Of a stretch of 64,000 nt of DNA, positions 22,828 through 35,234 are shown one piece after another (within the stretch, counting starts at the first letter, position 1; the number at the start of each line of letters is the position of its first letter). The notes beneath the pieces are model-generated. The model worked only from the letters and a program-made list of their open reading frames with translations. It ran no database searches and had not been told where the DNA came from. Origin of the DNA: Pogonophryne albipinna. Taxonomy: Eukaryota; Chordata; Actinopteri; Perciformes; Artedidraconidae. The position numbers and the translations under genes were made by a program. Location: contig CM053260.1 in assembly GCA_028583405.1 (NCBI GenBank), positions 26,852,425-26,916,424 of the forward strand, given 5' to 3'.

Positions 22828-22980
22828 CAATAGTATTGCTTTTTTGTAAATAGTTGCTTACCCTAACCCTTTTTTGTAAATAGTTGCTTACCCTAACCCT
22901 TTTTTGTAAATAGTTGCTTACCCTAACCCTTTTTTGTAAATAGTTGCTTACCCTAACCCTTTTTTGTAAATAGTTGTTTG
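22828..22980. repeat. 30-bp minisatellite with CCCTAACCC
   Basis: About five copies of a unit made of TTTTTTGTAAATAGTTGC and TTACCCTAACCC. Each contains a telomere-like CCCTAA word once, so this is not an interstitial telomere array. Confidence 0.9.
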
Positions 22981-22995
22981 TAAATATTTAATTAA

Positions 22996-23366
22996 AGGTA
23001 GGGTAGGTAATTCACTTCGGAAACCCTTTTTGTTATATTCCATGGAATGCTCCTAACATCCCGATAGCAATGTATAAATTAAATGCTTTGACAATAAATA
23101 CATACAAATATTTCATCTGTGGAAGCCGTGGTGCTGTAAAAAGCAAGTCCAATTATCTGCCTCGGCCCGCGGTAGATAATTGGATGGCCTAACGGCCTGC
23201 AGCCTTCCCTCTGTGCACAAACTTATCTCGTGCCCTCATTGGTCATGTGCACGTTCGTGTGTGTTGGAGGAAGGGCTCTGTAAGGAAGTCTGAAGGAAGA
23301 TTTTTTTCGGTTGTGTACTTTCCAATTCGAGCGCACTCGAGCTGGTTCCTCCATTCTTACCTACCT
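22996..23366. mobile_element. TTAA-target MITE, full length
   Basis: 371 bp between TTAA sites (22992-22995, 23367-23370), with inverted ends AGGTAGGGTAGGTAA and TTACCTACCT. It contains a long hairpin formed by CCAATTATCT and AGATAATTGG around 23148-23186. Related copies or halves lie at 35085-35234, 37960-38109, 40835-40985 and at both ends of 51380-52817. All recognisable ends abut TTAA. Confidence 0.7.
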
Positions 23367-23464
23367 TTAAGGAGCCGTACACATGCTGCAGTTTTTGCGT
23401 GGCTGTGTCTTTAGTTGTAAGCCCAGTGGCGATCTGGTCATCTGACATAGGCTACTGATCATAG

Positions 23465-23468
23465 CCTA
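23465..23468. repeat. 4-bp target duplication CCTA (left)
   Basis: Matches 33218-33221. Tandem units 2 and 3 show the unoccupied site with CCTA once. Confidence 0.85.
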
Positions 23469-24252
23469 TGTTATGTTGTGTTCGTTATTCTCGCCTCCAG
23501 GAGAGAAGCTTAAAAGGAGACTAAATGGAGTCTCTGAGATGGTGTCAAATTGGTACTTTAATTAAAAAGAAAGGCGCGGTAATGTTACAAGCAGAATATT
23601 GTTCGAGAGTAAAACAGCTGTTTCTCTGAGTTTGGCCGGTGTAGAAAGAGGCCGGTCCCCCCAGGTCCCGGCGTTTATATATCCTCTGCTGGCTCCTCCC
23701 AGCGGGCGGCTCTCCACGTCTTAATGTCCGTTGTTTCGCATATCAGAGGATACAGACATTGTACATTCAATATATCTAAACACGGCTTTTCTCTTCCTTA
23801 ACTCTTTCATGACTTTTCATTTAACACATTCTAAACGCTGTAATCAATACTCCAAAAAATACAGGAAATACTTCACAGCAGTTAGGTTTCCGGTCGATCC
23901 GGAAGTTGTCACATGCTACTCACATCTGTAAACAATATCGTACTCAAATAAACTGTACCTTCATGTAATATTCAACAATAATAATAATATCTCGACGTCT
24001 GTAATTGTAGTGTTGAAATCAGTAGGTTTCGGTGTGCAACATCATATCATCTCGCTGCTAAATTCACCTCTATAGTAAATGGTATATTAGCCTCATGCTA
24101 AATGCTAACCGGAGATGAAGGATTTTCAGAATAAAAGCTTAACCACTGGTTGTGCACGGGAACTTCTGGTTTTTCAGTATAAAACAGCTTTTAAACTGAC
24201 GGTATGTTTAAACTACATTATGCTATCAAAACATTGATTTTAATTTCTAACA
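23469..24252 (-). repeat. 3' LTR of the endogenous retrovirus
   Basis: 784 bases, TGTTAGAAAT at its start on the minus strand and CATAACA at its end. A TATATAA word lies on the minus strand near 23674-23682 and an ATTAAA word near 23563. Appears identical to the LTR at 32434-33217. Confidence 0.9.
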
Positions 24253-24263
24253 GTCCCTCCTTA
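24253..24263 (-). promoter_or_regulatory. Polypurine tract of the retrovirus
   Basis: On the minus strand AAGGAGGGAC lies directly before the 3' LTR, the expected place for the plus-strand DNA primer. Confidence 0.7.
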
Positions 24264-24699
24264 CACACCTAAAAGGTGTGTATAATACTGAAATCAATGA
24301 GTCCTTCATCTGAACTCTGCATAGTACATAACTCATATAAAAAACATACAATCAAAAATGGAATGTTTCGAATAGCCTCAACTTTACATAAATACAAAAA
24401 TACTTTGACTGTTCAAACATAAAAGTTTTCCCTTGTGCACAACTTCTAGTGTTAACATTCAATATGGTTCTTCAGAATAGCAGCAATGGCTTGGTATCAG
24501 AACATTTCTTCCTCCCTCCTTTCACAGAAACCGTTCTCACACCACGCTCAGTGTTTAAGGCACTTGTTTTTACAAAGTGAAAAGAAACAACCCATTTTAA
24601 AATAGTAATGATTCTAAAATGCATGAAATCGATCATATAGAACCGTGAAAAATAACAAAAATGAAATAAATTATCTTGGATCAGTGTTATGTAATAATA

Positions 24700-25550
24700 A
24701 AAATAAAAATACACTATCTTGGAATAGTATAAGTAAATTGAAATGGATTCACGCTATTTTAGCATTTTATTTTGCTCACTTCTTCACATGATTTCATTTA
24801 AAGAATCACATCGGCTGGACATTCATTGGACAATCTCATCTCTGAACATCCATATCATTTAAACTCATTCAAACTAACTCATCATTTTCATCACATCTGT
24901 ATATGGGGGTGGATCGTCCTGTTCTACTAGCACTGGAAACTGTCTCCTCATGAGAAATGTACCCTCCCTCCTTTCAAACCATTAAGGTATGAAAGTAATA
25001 TGTTCTCAAGAAGAGGCCTTTGTGATCAATCGGTATTTTAGGACATGGAATTAATGCAACATCTAGGCCTCCCCTGGGCGCCCCTATGCTATCCTTGTAC
25101 CCTGGAGCCTAAACTCCCCATGGGACTGGTCTCTTAGCCCTACTGGCTTTGGGGTGTTCTCCATGTTGTTTAAAAACATCATTGGCTGTGCTAATGCACA
25201 GGTCCCAGCCCAATCCTGTGGCAAGACTGAGTACAAGGTTTTAGTTCCATGATACCACCAAACATCTACTCTGGGGTACGGCACTTTAGACAGTCATTTC
25301 TGGGAGAAGATTTTGGTCAATTACAACAGTTGTAAAATTTCATCACTTAAAGTTCCTACTTGGTGACTTTGGGTGGTCTGTTCTAATACAGTGATAAAGT
25401 CCCTACTTCAGTAGCTTGGGTGGTCTGTTCTAATACAGTGATAAAGTCCCTGAAATGGTGTGAAAACCGGTGTAATATCAATAACGCATTACACTAATTT
25501 ATTTTCAATTCTGGTCTACTTAAATAACTATGCTGAGCCCTTTTAACAGT
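24700..25550 (-). pseudogene. Retroviral env remnant
   Basis: The clearest segment, at 25084-25284, reads VDVWWYHGTKTLYSVLP and WAGTCALAQ. The Trp-rich, LP-x-W-x-GTCAL pattern is characteristic of surface subunits in fish endogenous retroviruses. Upstream a 46-base segment (encoding FITVLEQTTQ) is tandemly doubled at 25376-25447. No fusion peptide or transmembrane span could be followed, and stops break every frame. Confidence 0.5.
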
Positions 25551-27959
25551 GTGTGGAAGCTTGGGTGCCCGAGCATGTGATAATTACTCCCTCCTTTAAC
25601 AAGGACTTTAAAACAGAAGTCATTTCATTAATGGTTTGTAGTTCAATTCAGGAATTTTCACTCTTGGCAGATATGTTTCTCCTTTTAAATAACATCTCTA
25701 AATGTCAGGTCATCTGGCTAAATGGACGAGCATTAGGAGGTGGTGGCACTTGTCTTTTAAAACTCCTACTCTGGTGCTGTGCGCTCCCTCTGAAGCTGCA
25801 AGTAAGATTTAAAACATCTGCAGGGTGGGTTGAGCAACCCCTTCTCCCTGAACGATATTGGTTGTCGAAAATATGCACCATTAAAATGAGATCCAAGGCC
25901 CCGCATGTATTACTCCCAATTATACTAGTTTTTCAAAATTAAAATTTCAATCGCTCTTTGCCTAGTGTCTTTTTAAAACTCTACATCTTGGACGACAATC
26001 AAATGTTTCCACTTAACAGTTCTCCTGAGGTAATAACCATGCTAGATTGGAATACTTTCTTTGGCCTGGTTCTAGCTCTACCTTTAACATTTTCCATTCA
26101 AATAAAGATTTGCCTGCTATCTATATTGTAACAAATTAAATCTTCCCCAAATTCTCACATGAATAAGAATCTCTATAAGAATAATTTGTTTATATGATGA
26201 AAAGATTGAATAATATGTTCTACCCTCAGTGTGTTTTTAGGATTATTTTCTAATAAGTGTGTTTATGTGTAAACTCACTCACTCCCGTGTTCCTTCTCTC
26301 CCCTCTGGTTGTCAAGCCACGACCCCCTCACGTTCTGCTGGACCACGCCAACTCCTCCGGTTCTGTCCTCTCCTCAGTCCATCCGCTCTTGGATCCTCCC
26401 GCTGTAACTCTTTTCAGTGGCCCAACTGCTTTGCATTTCATCTCCTCCTTTTCAGTCTCTATGCTGTTGCATGGAGGGCGTATTCCGCTCTCATGTCCCA
26501 CACTCTGCTCTTGTGCCAAATCTCATGGCTCAGGCTGGAACTTCATGTCCTGTACTGGGACCGATGAGAGTTTGCCTCTTTGTCAGCATGCTGGTTTGGT
26601 TCTGGATGCCTCAGGTGGAGATGGTTCTGGATGCCTCAGGTGGAGATGGTTCTGGATGCCTCAGGTTCTCTGTCTTTTCGATGGAGGAGGAGGAGTCTCC
26701 TGTGGTGAGGTCATTTGTCTGAAGATGGGGTCGTAGCGTTCTGACAGGCAGAGAGAGAGAGAGATCTCGGGACGCATTACCTATAGCTAATTCTAACACA
26801 CTGAGGTAAAATATATCCAATCCTTTCCACGCTATTTTCCTAATCTTACTATCTGTCTTAGATGTTAAATGTCATCTAAACCCAATTAATGTCTACTAAT
26901 GGTTGTGCCATATCCCTAAACATTGTTTCCACCCACTGTAACATGGCTACTCCAAATAACTCTTTCAGGAAACCATTTTCTTCTATAAATTAAAAATACC
27001 TACATGTTTCAAGCACCACATATTTCACACACTATAAAAGAACGTCCCCATATTTTCTCCATCACTTTAAATCTCACTGTTATTTAGAACATAAGTAACT
27101 TCTGTGACTGGACATATCTGCAATGTCGCCACAATCTGCTGGGGAATTTTGTTCATAGAGTTTGTACGTACAAAGCTGTACTTGTGGGTTAGTAGCCTGT
27201 TTCTACTGTAATCATTTTCAATAATTTTGCTCAGGTCACCGGTCGGTTGTCCATAAACTTAACAGGGGGTGTTTCTGGTACATACTAAAACATGGATCCA
27301 GTGTATTTGGAGATTCCCCTAATCTGTAAACCCCCATCACTGATTATCCCGATCACTTAAACCCATCTCATCATTTGATACAAGAACTGCATATATGGGG
27401 GTGAATCATCTTGATTGTAACCGCCTCACCTTTGGGAACGAGTATTTCTAACTCCTCCTCTTGTTGCTCAGCTGATCTTTTGGCTCTGGGGATAAGTGAA
27501 AGTCTCTGAAACACAGCTGGAGTTTGTTAGTGATGTGGGCATTATCTATGAGTGGACTAATGGATCCATGTCTTACTTGATATTGTACTCCCCATCCAAC
27601 CAGAAAGTGCCAAGTGTAATGAGCACAATCAACAATGCTATTCTGACTCTTATCCCTAGGGGACCCCACAATTGTTTGGCTTTGTTCTTGACATCATCTC
27701 TATTTTATCCCTGGTTGTGTCAGTTACAGAATTTAAATAATGAGTACTATAATAACGTATAAAAAATTGGACTCTTTTTCAGATGTAAAACAAAAAATAG
27801 GTTTTCACTTTAGTGTACAATCTATAAAAATCTATAGACAATTCGTCTTTTGAGCTGTTTCTATCTTTATCTTATTTATTGTTTTGTTCCAGCTCTGCCA
27901 AATCAGTCCTAACTCCCAATAATGTTCTGGAAGTTGCCAGTGAAGGGTGACAATGTGTG

Positions 27960-28160
27960 AGGTGGTGTCAATTTGCTCCTTTTTCTTTACCGTTAAACCG
28001 GAGCGCGTGTGAAGTTCATTACAACTTCTCACTGTTCCGTCCACCGGGGATCAGCTCACTGTCTTTTGTGAACTTTCACCCTCACCCAATCACCTGGCCG
28101 AACAGGAGTCTCTTCTGGTGTCTCGTCTGGTATCTCTGTAGCTTTCCTAGCCTGTGTAGA
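27960..28160 (-). pseudogene. Retroviral integrase C-terminus remnant
   Basis: The minus-strand frame reads TPEETPVRPGDWVRVKVHKR, then a stop, then DPRW. This is the SH3-like C-terminal domain of integrase as found in gamma-like and epsilon-like retroviruses, just before the env region. Upstream polymerase was not recognised: it is deleted or too decayed. Confidence 0.6.
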
Positions 28161-29683
28161 CAAAACTTGGATAATATTACTCAGAGTTCTGACATATTCA
28201 TTACTTTTATTCGTCTAATATCTAAAACTGGACCACTCCCTCCTTGGAGAAGGCCCAAGCTTTGGCATACCTCTTGTTGTTATGAGACCTATTGTTAACT
28301 ACATGTTATTATTTATGAACTACAACGTCACTGAAATCAACATATCTGTATAATCATGACACTCCCTCCTTTGAGCATAACATGCTCAATTAATATTGCA
28401 ATGATTACCCTATTCTGAACAGGACATGTAAAACCCCTAACGTTGCATTAAATAAATATAACTTCTCCGTGTACCCATAAGGCGTACAAAAATATCGTAT
28501 GATGTATGGCTTTCTGATGGTATAAAAACATTTTAACTCAAATCTGCCATTAGCACAAAAATTGTTTACTTGTTTCAATAATGGCTTTTGTCCTGGTGTA
28601 TGCATCATTGCTGTGAAAAACAATACCCCTGGTGTCGCTAATGCGTCTCAATAATTCTAGGATTAGTTGATACTGCTGAACAAACATATGATAAAATAAT
28701 ATTTCTCTAAACTAGCCGGAAAATACGAACTATTCTCACAGAGGGTGACATGTATGGAGGGCTGGTGCCCCTCACTCAAAATGAGATATTGCCTTACGCA
28801 CTACATTATAAATCAGTAAAGTCACTCAAGAATAAATAAATAAAAACTGATTCTTGAAACTGTTGTTAAAACCCTACAACTTCTTCATCCAAGCTCTCAA
28901 TCAGTGTTATGTTATTTAATCTACAGCTTATTGCCTTAAAACAGATACTTCAGACTGATTATAAAATTTTGTTTATGAGAAAAATGTAATCTGACTCCAT
29001 AAATCACAGAATTGTTTGACTAAAAAACTACACTTCCACTAACAATAAATGAAGTTCCCCTTTAAACACAGCCCCGGTCTTCTGACGGGGTCTATCTATG
29101 TACTGGCTGGAAAATGTTGTGCCAGTCTCTGTCACTCCTTCACTGTTCTCCCGCTAACAGTCACTCTCTAGTTCTGCTGGGTTCTTGTTGACTTCTTCAC
29201 TGGTTTGAGACAAGCGACCCTATCGGACACCTCCCTTTGTAGCCAGACTTCACCACAGCAGAATCGAGTTTCTGTTTTCAGGTCTCAACAGCTCCACGTC
29301 AGGTGTATCGCCGCCCCTTGAACTGCAGTCGGTGTAAACGGAGGACTTGGTAAGGATCCTCCGTCTTGGGCGAGTACTAGGTTTCCGTCTTCATATTTTG
29401 GGTGGAAACCCATCGTCTTGACCTCACTAGCTGTGTGGACACAATAGTTTTCTGTGTAGGGGAACAACATCACTCGTAATCTCTTTCCTTCTCATAATTA
29501 CAAAAATAGTCTGCTAAATGTTCTATTCTGTGGATGCTTTATGTGTAAATGCAAATGCTACTCTCAATTTTGTTTTACATTAAACATTAAACCTCTCCCT
29601 CCTGTGGTGACAGATATGGCTCAATGTAGCTGGATTTCAAAATACCCTTGTGCTGAAGATGCATCACCTGGTGGTCTGGCCCT

Positions 29684-30379
29684 CTAAGCTTCCTCATTGT
29701 TGTGGTTGATACAGGGCGTCAGTGGCATTTGGGTCATGTTTGGCACCCCTGTTTGTCTTTGACATCTCTGGGACCCCCTGCCTCCGTTGTCATCATGGAA
29801 ACCTCCCCTGGTTTTCTGCATCTGATTTTCTGGCACTATCTGAGATTTAACTGTTTGAGGTGTCTGCCCTGCATTCTCTGGTTCTTCCTGAGCTTGAATT
29901 GTTGGAGGTGTCTGCCCTGCCTTCTCTGGAAGTTTCCCCTCCCTTCTCCTTGTCTTGTTCCTACAAGCTACGGTGTCTTTTGTTTTTTCTGCTATGTCTT
30001 CCCTCACTGGCAGGTCTGCTACTCGGACCACATTTATGCTGTGTGCCAATAGGCTGGCATATTCCAGATGGAGTATCAGACTTGTAACTCTTATATATCT
30101 TTCTTCAGCTTCCCTCCATATACTTAGCTGTTGTAGGCATTGTTCGTGCTCATAGTCGAGTACTGCTCTTCTATGGGCTTTTGCTGGTCCAGGCTGATCA
30201 TCTGCTGGAATCAGTCCTCTTGTTTGCCACTGTTCCAACAGTTTCTCTATTTGGTTCCATGTCTTCTGTCTTTTAATTGGAAAGGTTAAAGCATCTGATC
30301 TGATTTTTACCCTTGCCTTGATATCTGCAGTTGAGCCTGGCTCTGCGTCTGGTCTCAACTTAGTTTCTTTCGGTGACAT
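29684..30379 (-). CDS. Gag-position ORF of the retrovirus
   Basis: 231 codons, the longest open frame inside the provirus and the first after the leader. It begins MSPKETKLRPDAEPG, has a helical middle rich in Arg, Glu and Leu, and a C-terminal half with two similar Gln/Pro/Thr-rich words (AGQTPPTI and AGQTPQTV). Position and composition suggest a truncated Gag (matrix-like region plus linker). I see no zinc knuckle or capsid major homology region. About 2 kb of non-coding leader separate it from the primer site. Confidence 0.45.
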   Translation of the reverse strand: MSPKETKLRPDAEPGSTADIKARVKIRSDALTFPIKRQKTWNQIEKLLEQWQTRGLIPADDQPGPAKAHRRAVLDYEHEQCLQQLSIWREAEERYIRVTSLILHLEYASLLAHSINVVRVADLPVREDIAEKTKDTVACRNKTRRREGKLPEKAGQTPPTIQAQEEPENAGQTPQTVKSQIVPENQMQKTRGGFHDDNGGRGSQRCQRQTGVPNMTQMPLTPCINHNNEEA

Positions 30380-30499
30380 GCTCTCTTCCTATTCGAATGA
30401 ATATTATTAAATTATCAAAGATTGAAACACTAATCCTCCGACTAGCACCTTCGTTCCTGATAAATAATATCCTATGTCATCCGAACTTAACTTTAAATC

Positions 30500-30563
30500 T
30501 GTTTTTTTTTTTTTTTTTTTTTTTTTATCATTTTTTAAAAGTTATAGTTTTTTTTTTTTTTTT
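30500..30563. repeat. Poly-T runs
   Basis: Two long T homopolymers separated by about 18 bases, within the retroviral leader. Confidence 0.9.
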
Positions 30564-30599
30564 ATTATGATTTAAGTTTTGTAAAATATTAATAAAGTA

Positions 30600-32413
30600 A
30601 ATTAAAAGATAAAAATTATGCACATTTTAAAATCTGAAATGTTAAAATAAAAATTGTACAGTCTATGGTTTTGACTTTTGAAATATGAAAATAGAAATCG
30701 GGTGAAAATCTAAATCCAGTGTGTACAGTGCATACCGACGTGTATGGAATTATGCAAATGCCATAACTTGTGTTAGCTTCAATAAATTGGTGTTTGAATA
30801 TTCTACAGTCTAGTTTGAAAGTCTATTATGTAAAATTTCTCATCTTTTAATTAGAAACCACTTTGTAATTCTATCCTGGCGATTGGCACATGTGTTCATT
30901 CTTAACACTTAAAATCAAGCTTCAAAATGTTATAGTATCTTTGTAATAATTCTGTATTACCCGCAGAGTGCGCTGTTGTAATTTCCAGCTCAATCCACTA
31001 GGGATAGCTGTTGCAAAACTGACCTTTTTTAACAAGAAGAAGCTTTTTTCCTTAAAAATTGGAAGAAAATTGGAATATGGTTAAACAACACAGCACATAA
31101 CCGCCAAAACACATTTGCAAACAAGAATATTCAAAAAACCGCCAATACGCACTTGCAAACAAGAATACTTCCAAAACCAGACTCCTACAAATACCAAACT
31201 TCCCACGGTAAGATAACCTGTCTATTTTATAGTTCCAACTCTGCAAAGAAATATGATTTGTCCTTCTCAATATGGAGTGCCTAGCCTCATGTGAGTGCGA
31301 CTGAGTGTGTAAAAACAAACACAGTACTTTCAATTAGCATTTCACCAAATGGCGACTGCCGTGTAGCTTATTTTCAACATGAGGGCAAGACAAGATGGCA
31401 ACTGATTTTCCAACCTCTAACCTGAAGAACAAAGGGATTTGAAAACACACCTCGTGTCTCTCACAGGGGGGTTTTGAATAATGACTGGTTGATCTTTACT
31501 GTAGCATAAGGAGTCACTGGTGAGATATGTTGTAATCTAGAGCGTACAACGCAACCCAACACCGTTAGTTTAAAATTATAACACTTCTATGTATTTTACA
31601 ATTAAAAATAGGACTTGAACCCTTTACGTTAATGGGACTTTAAACCCTTTTACGTAATATTTGACTTAAAGTCACTATGTTTTATCCGTTTCTATTAAGA
31701 CACGCTATAATGGGACAAAATAAGACGCTAATCAAACACAATCAGGAGAATATCGTCTACCTGACGCACGAATGCCGCACTTCTCTTCGTAATCCACTCG
31801 CAATGTCTGGTTGTAAATAGAACAGATAAACACTGATAAAGACTTCAACTCTACTCAGGCCTATTACAAGGACTTTTTTAGAACAGACTTCAACTGCTGC
31901 TAGACAAACTCTCACTTCAATTTCCTCAGCCTTTAACTGACTCGCGAGGTCTCCTCTATTCTAACAGACTCCAACTGTTTAATGAACTTCAATCATTTAC
32001 GTTATAGGACTTCAACCGAAAAGCGTAAGAAGAGACACCTCCTTATAGTATGAGAAGTATGATCAGACTTAAACCGAGTACACACACAATAATATAAAAC
32101 ACACAAATTAATATCATGCAGGGTTAAATGCAAGGAAAAGAAGAAATTTGAACTCACCCTGCTTGCGACAAAACAACGCCACGTGTTATAGGATTGTTAT
32201 AAATTTGGTTTTTTAACATTAATTGCCCAGCTATTTTGAGGAACCGGAAGCAGCCGTCCAACACACAGTCCTAAGATTGTCCTGAATAAACTATTGAAGA
32301 ATTTGACATAACAGGCTTCTTCTTACCGATGGTTTGAGCTCCCTGTGTGTCTGAACGGGTTGCTAGCGGCTCCGGACAACAGCCGGATGTCTAGTCTCTC
32401 CGGTCTAACGAAA
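30600..32413. other. Retroviral leader, no gene seen
   Basis: This lies between the primer site and the gag-like ORF and has no open frame worth naming. Near 31870-32010 there are several near-repeats of AGACTTCAACTG-like words, which suggests internal duplication. Confidence 0.5.
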
Positions 32414-32431
32414 ATCACGTCGGGGTCACCA
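32414..32431 (-). promoter_or_regulatory. Primer-binding site, tRNA-Trp
   Basis: The minus strand reads TGGTGACCCCGACGTGAT, two bases from the 5' LTR. It is the exact complement of the 3' end of vertebrate tRNA-Trp with CCA, the primer also used by avian leukosis-type viruses. This fixes the orientation and the 5' LTR. Confidence 0.9.
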
Positions 32432-32433
32432 AT

Positions 32434-33217
32434 TGTTATGTTGTGTTCGTTATTCTCGCCTCCAGGAGAGAAGCTTAAAAGGAGACTAAATGGAGTCTCT
32501 GAGATGGTGTCAAATTGGTACTTTAATTAAAAAGAAAGGCGCGGTAATGTTACAAGCAGAATATTGTTCGAGAGTAAAACAGCTGTTTCTCTGAGTTTGG
32601 CCGGTGTAGAAAGAGGCCGGTCCCCCCAGGTCCCGGCGTTTATATATCCTCTGCTGGCTCCTCCCAGCGGGCGGCTCTCCACGTCTTAATGTCCGTTGTT
32701 TCGCATATCAGAGGATACAGACATTGTACATTCAATATATCTAAACACGGCTTTTCTCTTCCTTAACTCTTTCATGACTTTTCATTTAACACATTCTAAA
32801 CGCTGTAATCAATACTCCAAAAAATACAGGAAATACTTCACAGCAGTTAGGTTTCCGGTCGATCCGGAAGTTGTCACATGCTACTCACATCTGTAAACAA
32901 TATCGTACTCAAATAAACTGTACCTTCATGTAATATTCAACAATAATAATAATATCTCGACGTCTGTAATTGTAGTGTTGAAATCAGTAGGTTTCGGTGT
33001 GCAACATCATATCATCTCGCTGCTAAATTCACCTCTATAGTAAATGGTATATTAGCCTCATGCTAAATGCTAACCGGAGATGAAGGATTTTCAGAATAAA
33101 AGCTTAACCACTGGTTGTGCACGGGAACTTCTGGTTTTTCAGTATAAAACAGCTTTTAAACTGACGGTATGTTTAAACTACATTATGCTATCAAAACATT
33201 GATTTTAATTTCTAACA
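32434..33217 (-). repeat. 5' LTR of the endogenous retrovirus
   Basis: 784 bases, same length as and apparently identical in sequence to 23469-24252. Its outer end is followed by the CCTA target duplication and then tandem-unit sequence. Confidence 0.9.
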
Positions 33218-33512
33218 CCTACAGTCAATAACGCCATCGAAAATAATATGCTACATTACAGTGGGCTACAACTACTTCTGGGTCTTTGTGTGTCATTCAA
33301 GCTCAGCTCTGTGTGTGTGGCACAAGCGCATTTTGTGTGAGCGAGCGAGGGAGAGAGAGCAGTACCGGTGATTGTTGTTATTAGCATCTGGTTAGCTAGC
33401 TATGCTAACGAATATAAAGAGCTTTTTCTACAACCAGGTGGAATAGAGCTCTCTCCTGTCAGACTGAGAGAGAGATAACCTCAGTTTAGTGAGGTAAAGG
33501 CACACCTTTATA

Positions 33513-33965
33513 CAGTGGTGTAGTGGGGATTATTTTACTGGGTGGACGGGGCGGGGAGACACTATGGACGCGCTCGTGAACTGTCAAGGAGGGGTACACT
33601 GGGCCGGCCGTCAGCGAACCGATCCGGTCTTTCTGCGCGACTGTCACGCGGGACATAGTCTCAATTTGTGGGACGCAGGACAAATAATAAAAATGCACAC
33701 ACACGGTGCTCCACACACACACGCACACACACACGCACATACACGCTTCAAATGAAGTTGCATCCATGCTTGAGCTACATTTTTATTATAGCCTATTACT
33801 GTGAAATCTGCCTATTATGTTTTCGTCATCATTACAACAAATACACACTTGCAACTGATAACACTGGCAATAATTGTATATTTATTAGACTATTAAAAAA
33901 GGAATCATGCTTCAAATAAGTGGGGGTACGGCGTACCCCCGCGTCCAACGCCCACTACACCACTG
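33513..33965. mobile_element. hAT MITE (unit 1)
   Basis: 453 bp, perfect 15-bp inverted ends CAGTGGTGTAGTGGG / CCCACTACACCACTG and a perfect 8-bp duplication CCTTTATA (33505-33512, 33966-33973). Contains a CA-rich microsatellite near 33697-33745. No transposase. Confidence 0.9.
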
Positions 33966-35084
33966 CCTTTATATGATCATTATAGTTTAAAAAAAATTAT
34001 AAACAGGTATAAAATACTATATGACAGTAAAAAAAAGAAAAGTTGTTATTAATAAACAAGAATACAGTTTAAAAAGGGGAGTGATTTGTAAAATATCCAT
34101 AAAGGGAAAAGAAAATCAGTTCATATGGGTATTGAGAGATGTATCCATACACATCTTGTAGTGTCCATATCTTTCTGTTTTGGTGGCCATGCCACAACCG
34201 TGCACATGCATGCATGCGCGAGTCATAGTGAGTGTCTGCATTTTGGTCCTTACGCATTTTACACATTCTCTCCAAAGCGTAACATAAAAACTTTGAAAAT
34301 AAAACAGAAAGATATCTGGATTAAGAGGTGGCTTTTTCTTTGCACAGCATGAAAGAAAGGTGAAATGAATGGGCTGTGATTTTAGTTTTTCTATGCAGAG
34401 GCCAATAATTTGCACGGCCCTCGGAGGATGTTGTAAAAATTGAAATGGCCCTTGAGAGGAAAAAGGTTCCCCACCCCTGAATACAAGCTGATTTCCAAAC
34501 ACATAATGATGGCAAACACCTGAACAGAAAGCCATTAAATTCAGCAGCTGTAGGTGTAAAGTATGACCACTAGATGGCACCACTAACATGCATTGACGGA
34601 CTAAGAGGATAATAAACAACAATAATCTGAACAGAATGAGTAAAAACATGAATAAACACATAACGAGACAGTAAAAAATGAAATATATGAAAAGAGTTTA
34701 CATACTTTTGAGCAAAGGTAATAGGCCACATGTATCAGAGGTAATATAAAAGTGCTGGTTAAGCTGTGGGGTGCATTTCTATACAAGGTTTCTCTCTGCA
34801 GTCTCAATTCTGAGAAAAAAGTTTGAATTTTTGAAAAAACTCCTTACTCTGATAAAAAAATAGGGAATTTTGAGAACATTCCATATTTTTTTTTGAAAAA
34901 GGCAGAATTTTGATTTGGACAACAGTAAAGATTTAGTAAAAAAAAATCTGAATTTTTATTATGATATAATATTTTTTAAAAACATACAAAAAAATATATA
35001 AAAGTCAGAATTTTGTGAAAGAAATGTCAGATTTTTGAGGAAAAAGACAGAATTCTTGGAAAATCTAAATTCACCACTTTCACC

Positions 35085-35234
35085 AGTCTGCTGACGTCAT
35101 GTGCGCGTTCATGTGTGTTGGAGGAGGTGCTCTGTAAGGAAGTCTGAAGGAAGGGGCGGATTCTTTTCGGCTGTGTACTTTCAAATTTTAGTGCACTCGA
35201 GCCGGTTTCTGAAACTTACCTACCCCACCTTTAA
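35085..35234. mobile_element. 3' half of TTAA MITE (in each tandem unit)
   Basis: Similar to 23245-23370: GTGTGTTGGAGGA, TCTGTAAGGAAGTCTGAAGG and ends TTACCTACCCCACCT then TTAA. Equivalent copies are at about 37960-38109 and 40835-40985. Confidence 0.7.

Larger units (their letters stand above)
23469..33217 (-). mobile_element. Endogenous retrovirus, minus strand, decayed
   Basis: A 9,749-bp provirus with two 784-bp LTRs, TG...CA ends, a 4-bp target duplication CCTA, an 18-base primer site matching tRNA-Trp, a polypurine tract, and remnants of gag, integrase and env in that order on the minus strand. I could see no base difference between the LTRs, although internal genes are full of stops. 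Reverse transcriptase is not recognisable. It is an old-sequence, recently inserted, defective copy that presumably moved with proteins from a relative. Confidence 0.9.

Noticed and set aside
22828..22980. Interstitial telomere sequence
   Set aside because: CCCTAACCC occurs only once per 30-base unit; the array is an ordinary minisatellite.
23731..23931. Conserved 66-codon protein found twice (also at 32696)
   Set aside because: It lies wholly inside the two LTRs; conservation reflects LTR identity.
32414..32431. Fragment of a tRNA-Trp gene
   Set aside because: Only the 18 bases complementary to the tRNA 3' end (including CCA) are present, two bases from an LTR, so it is a primer-binding site.
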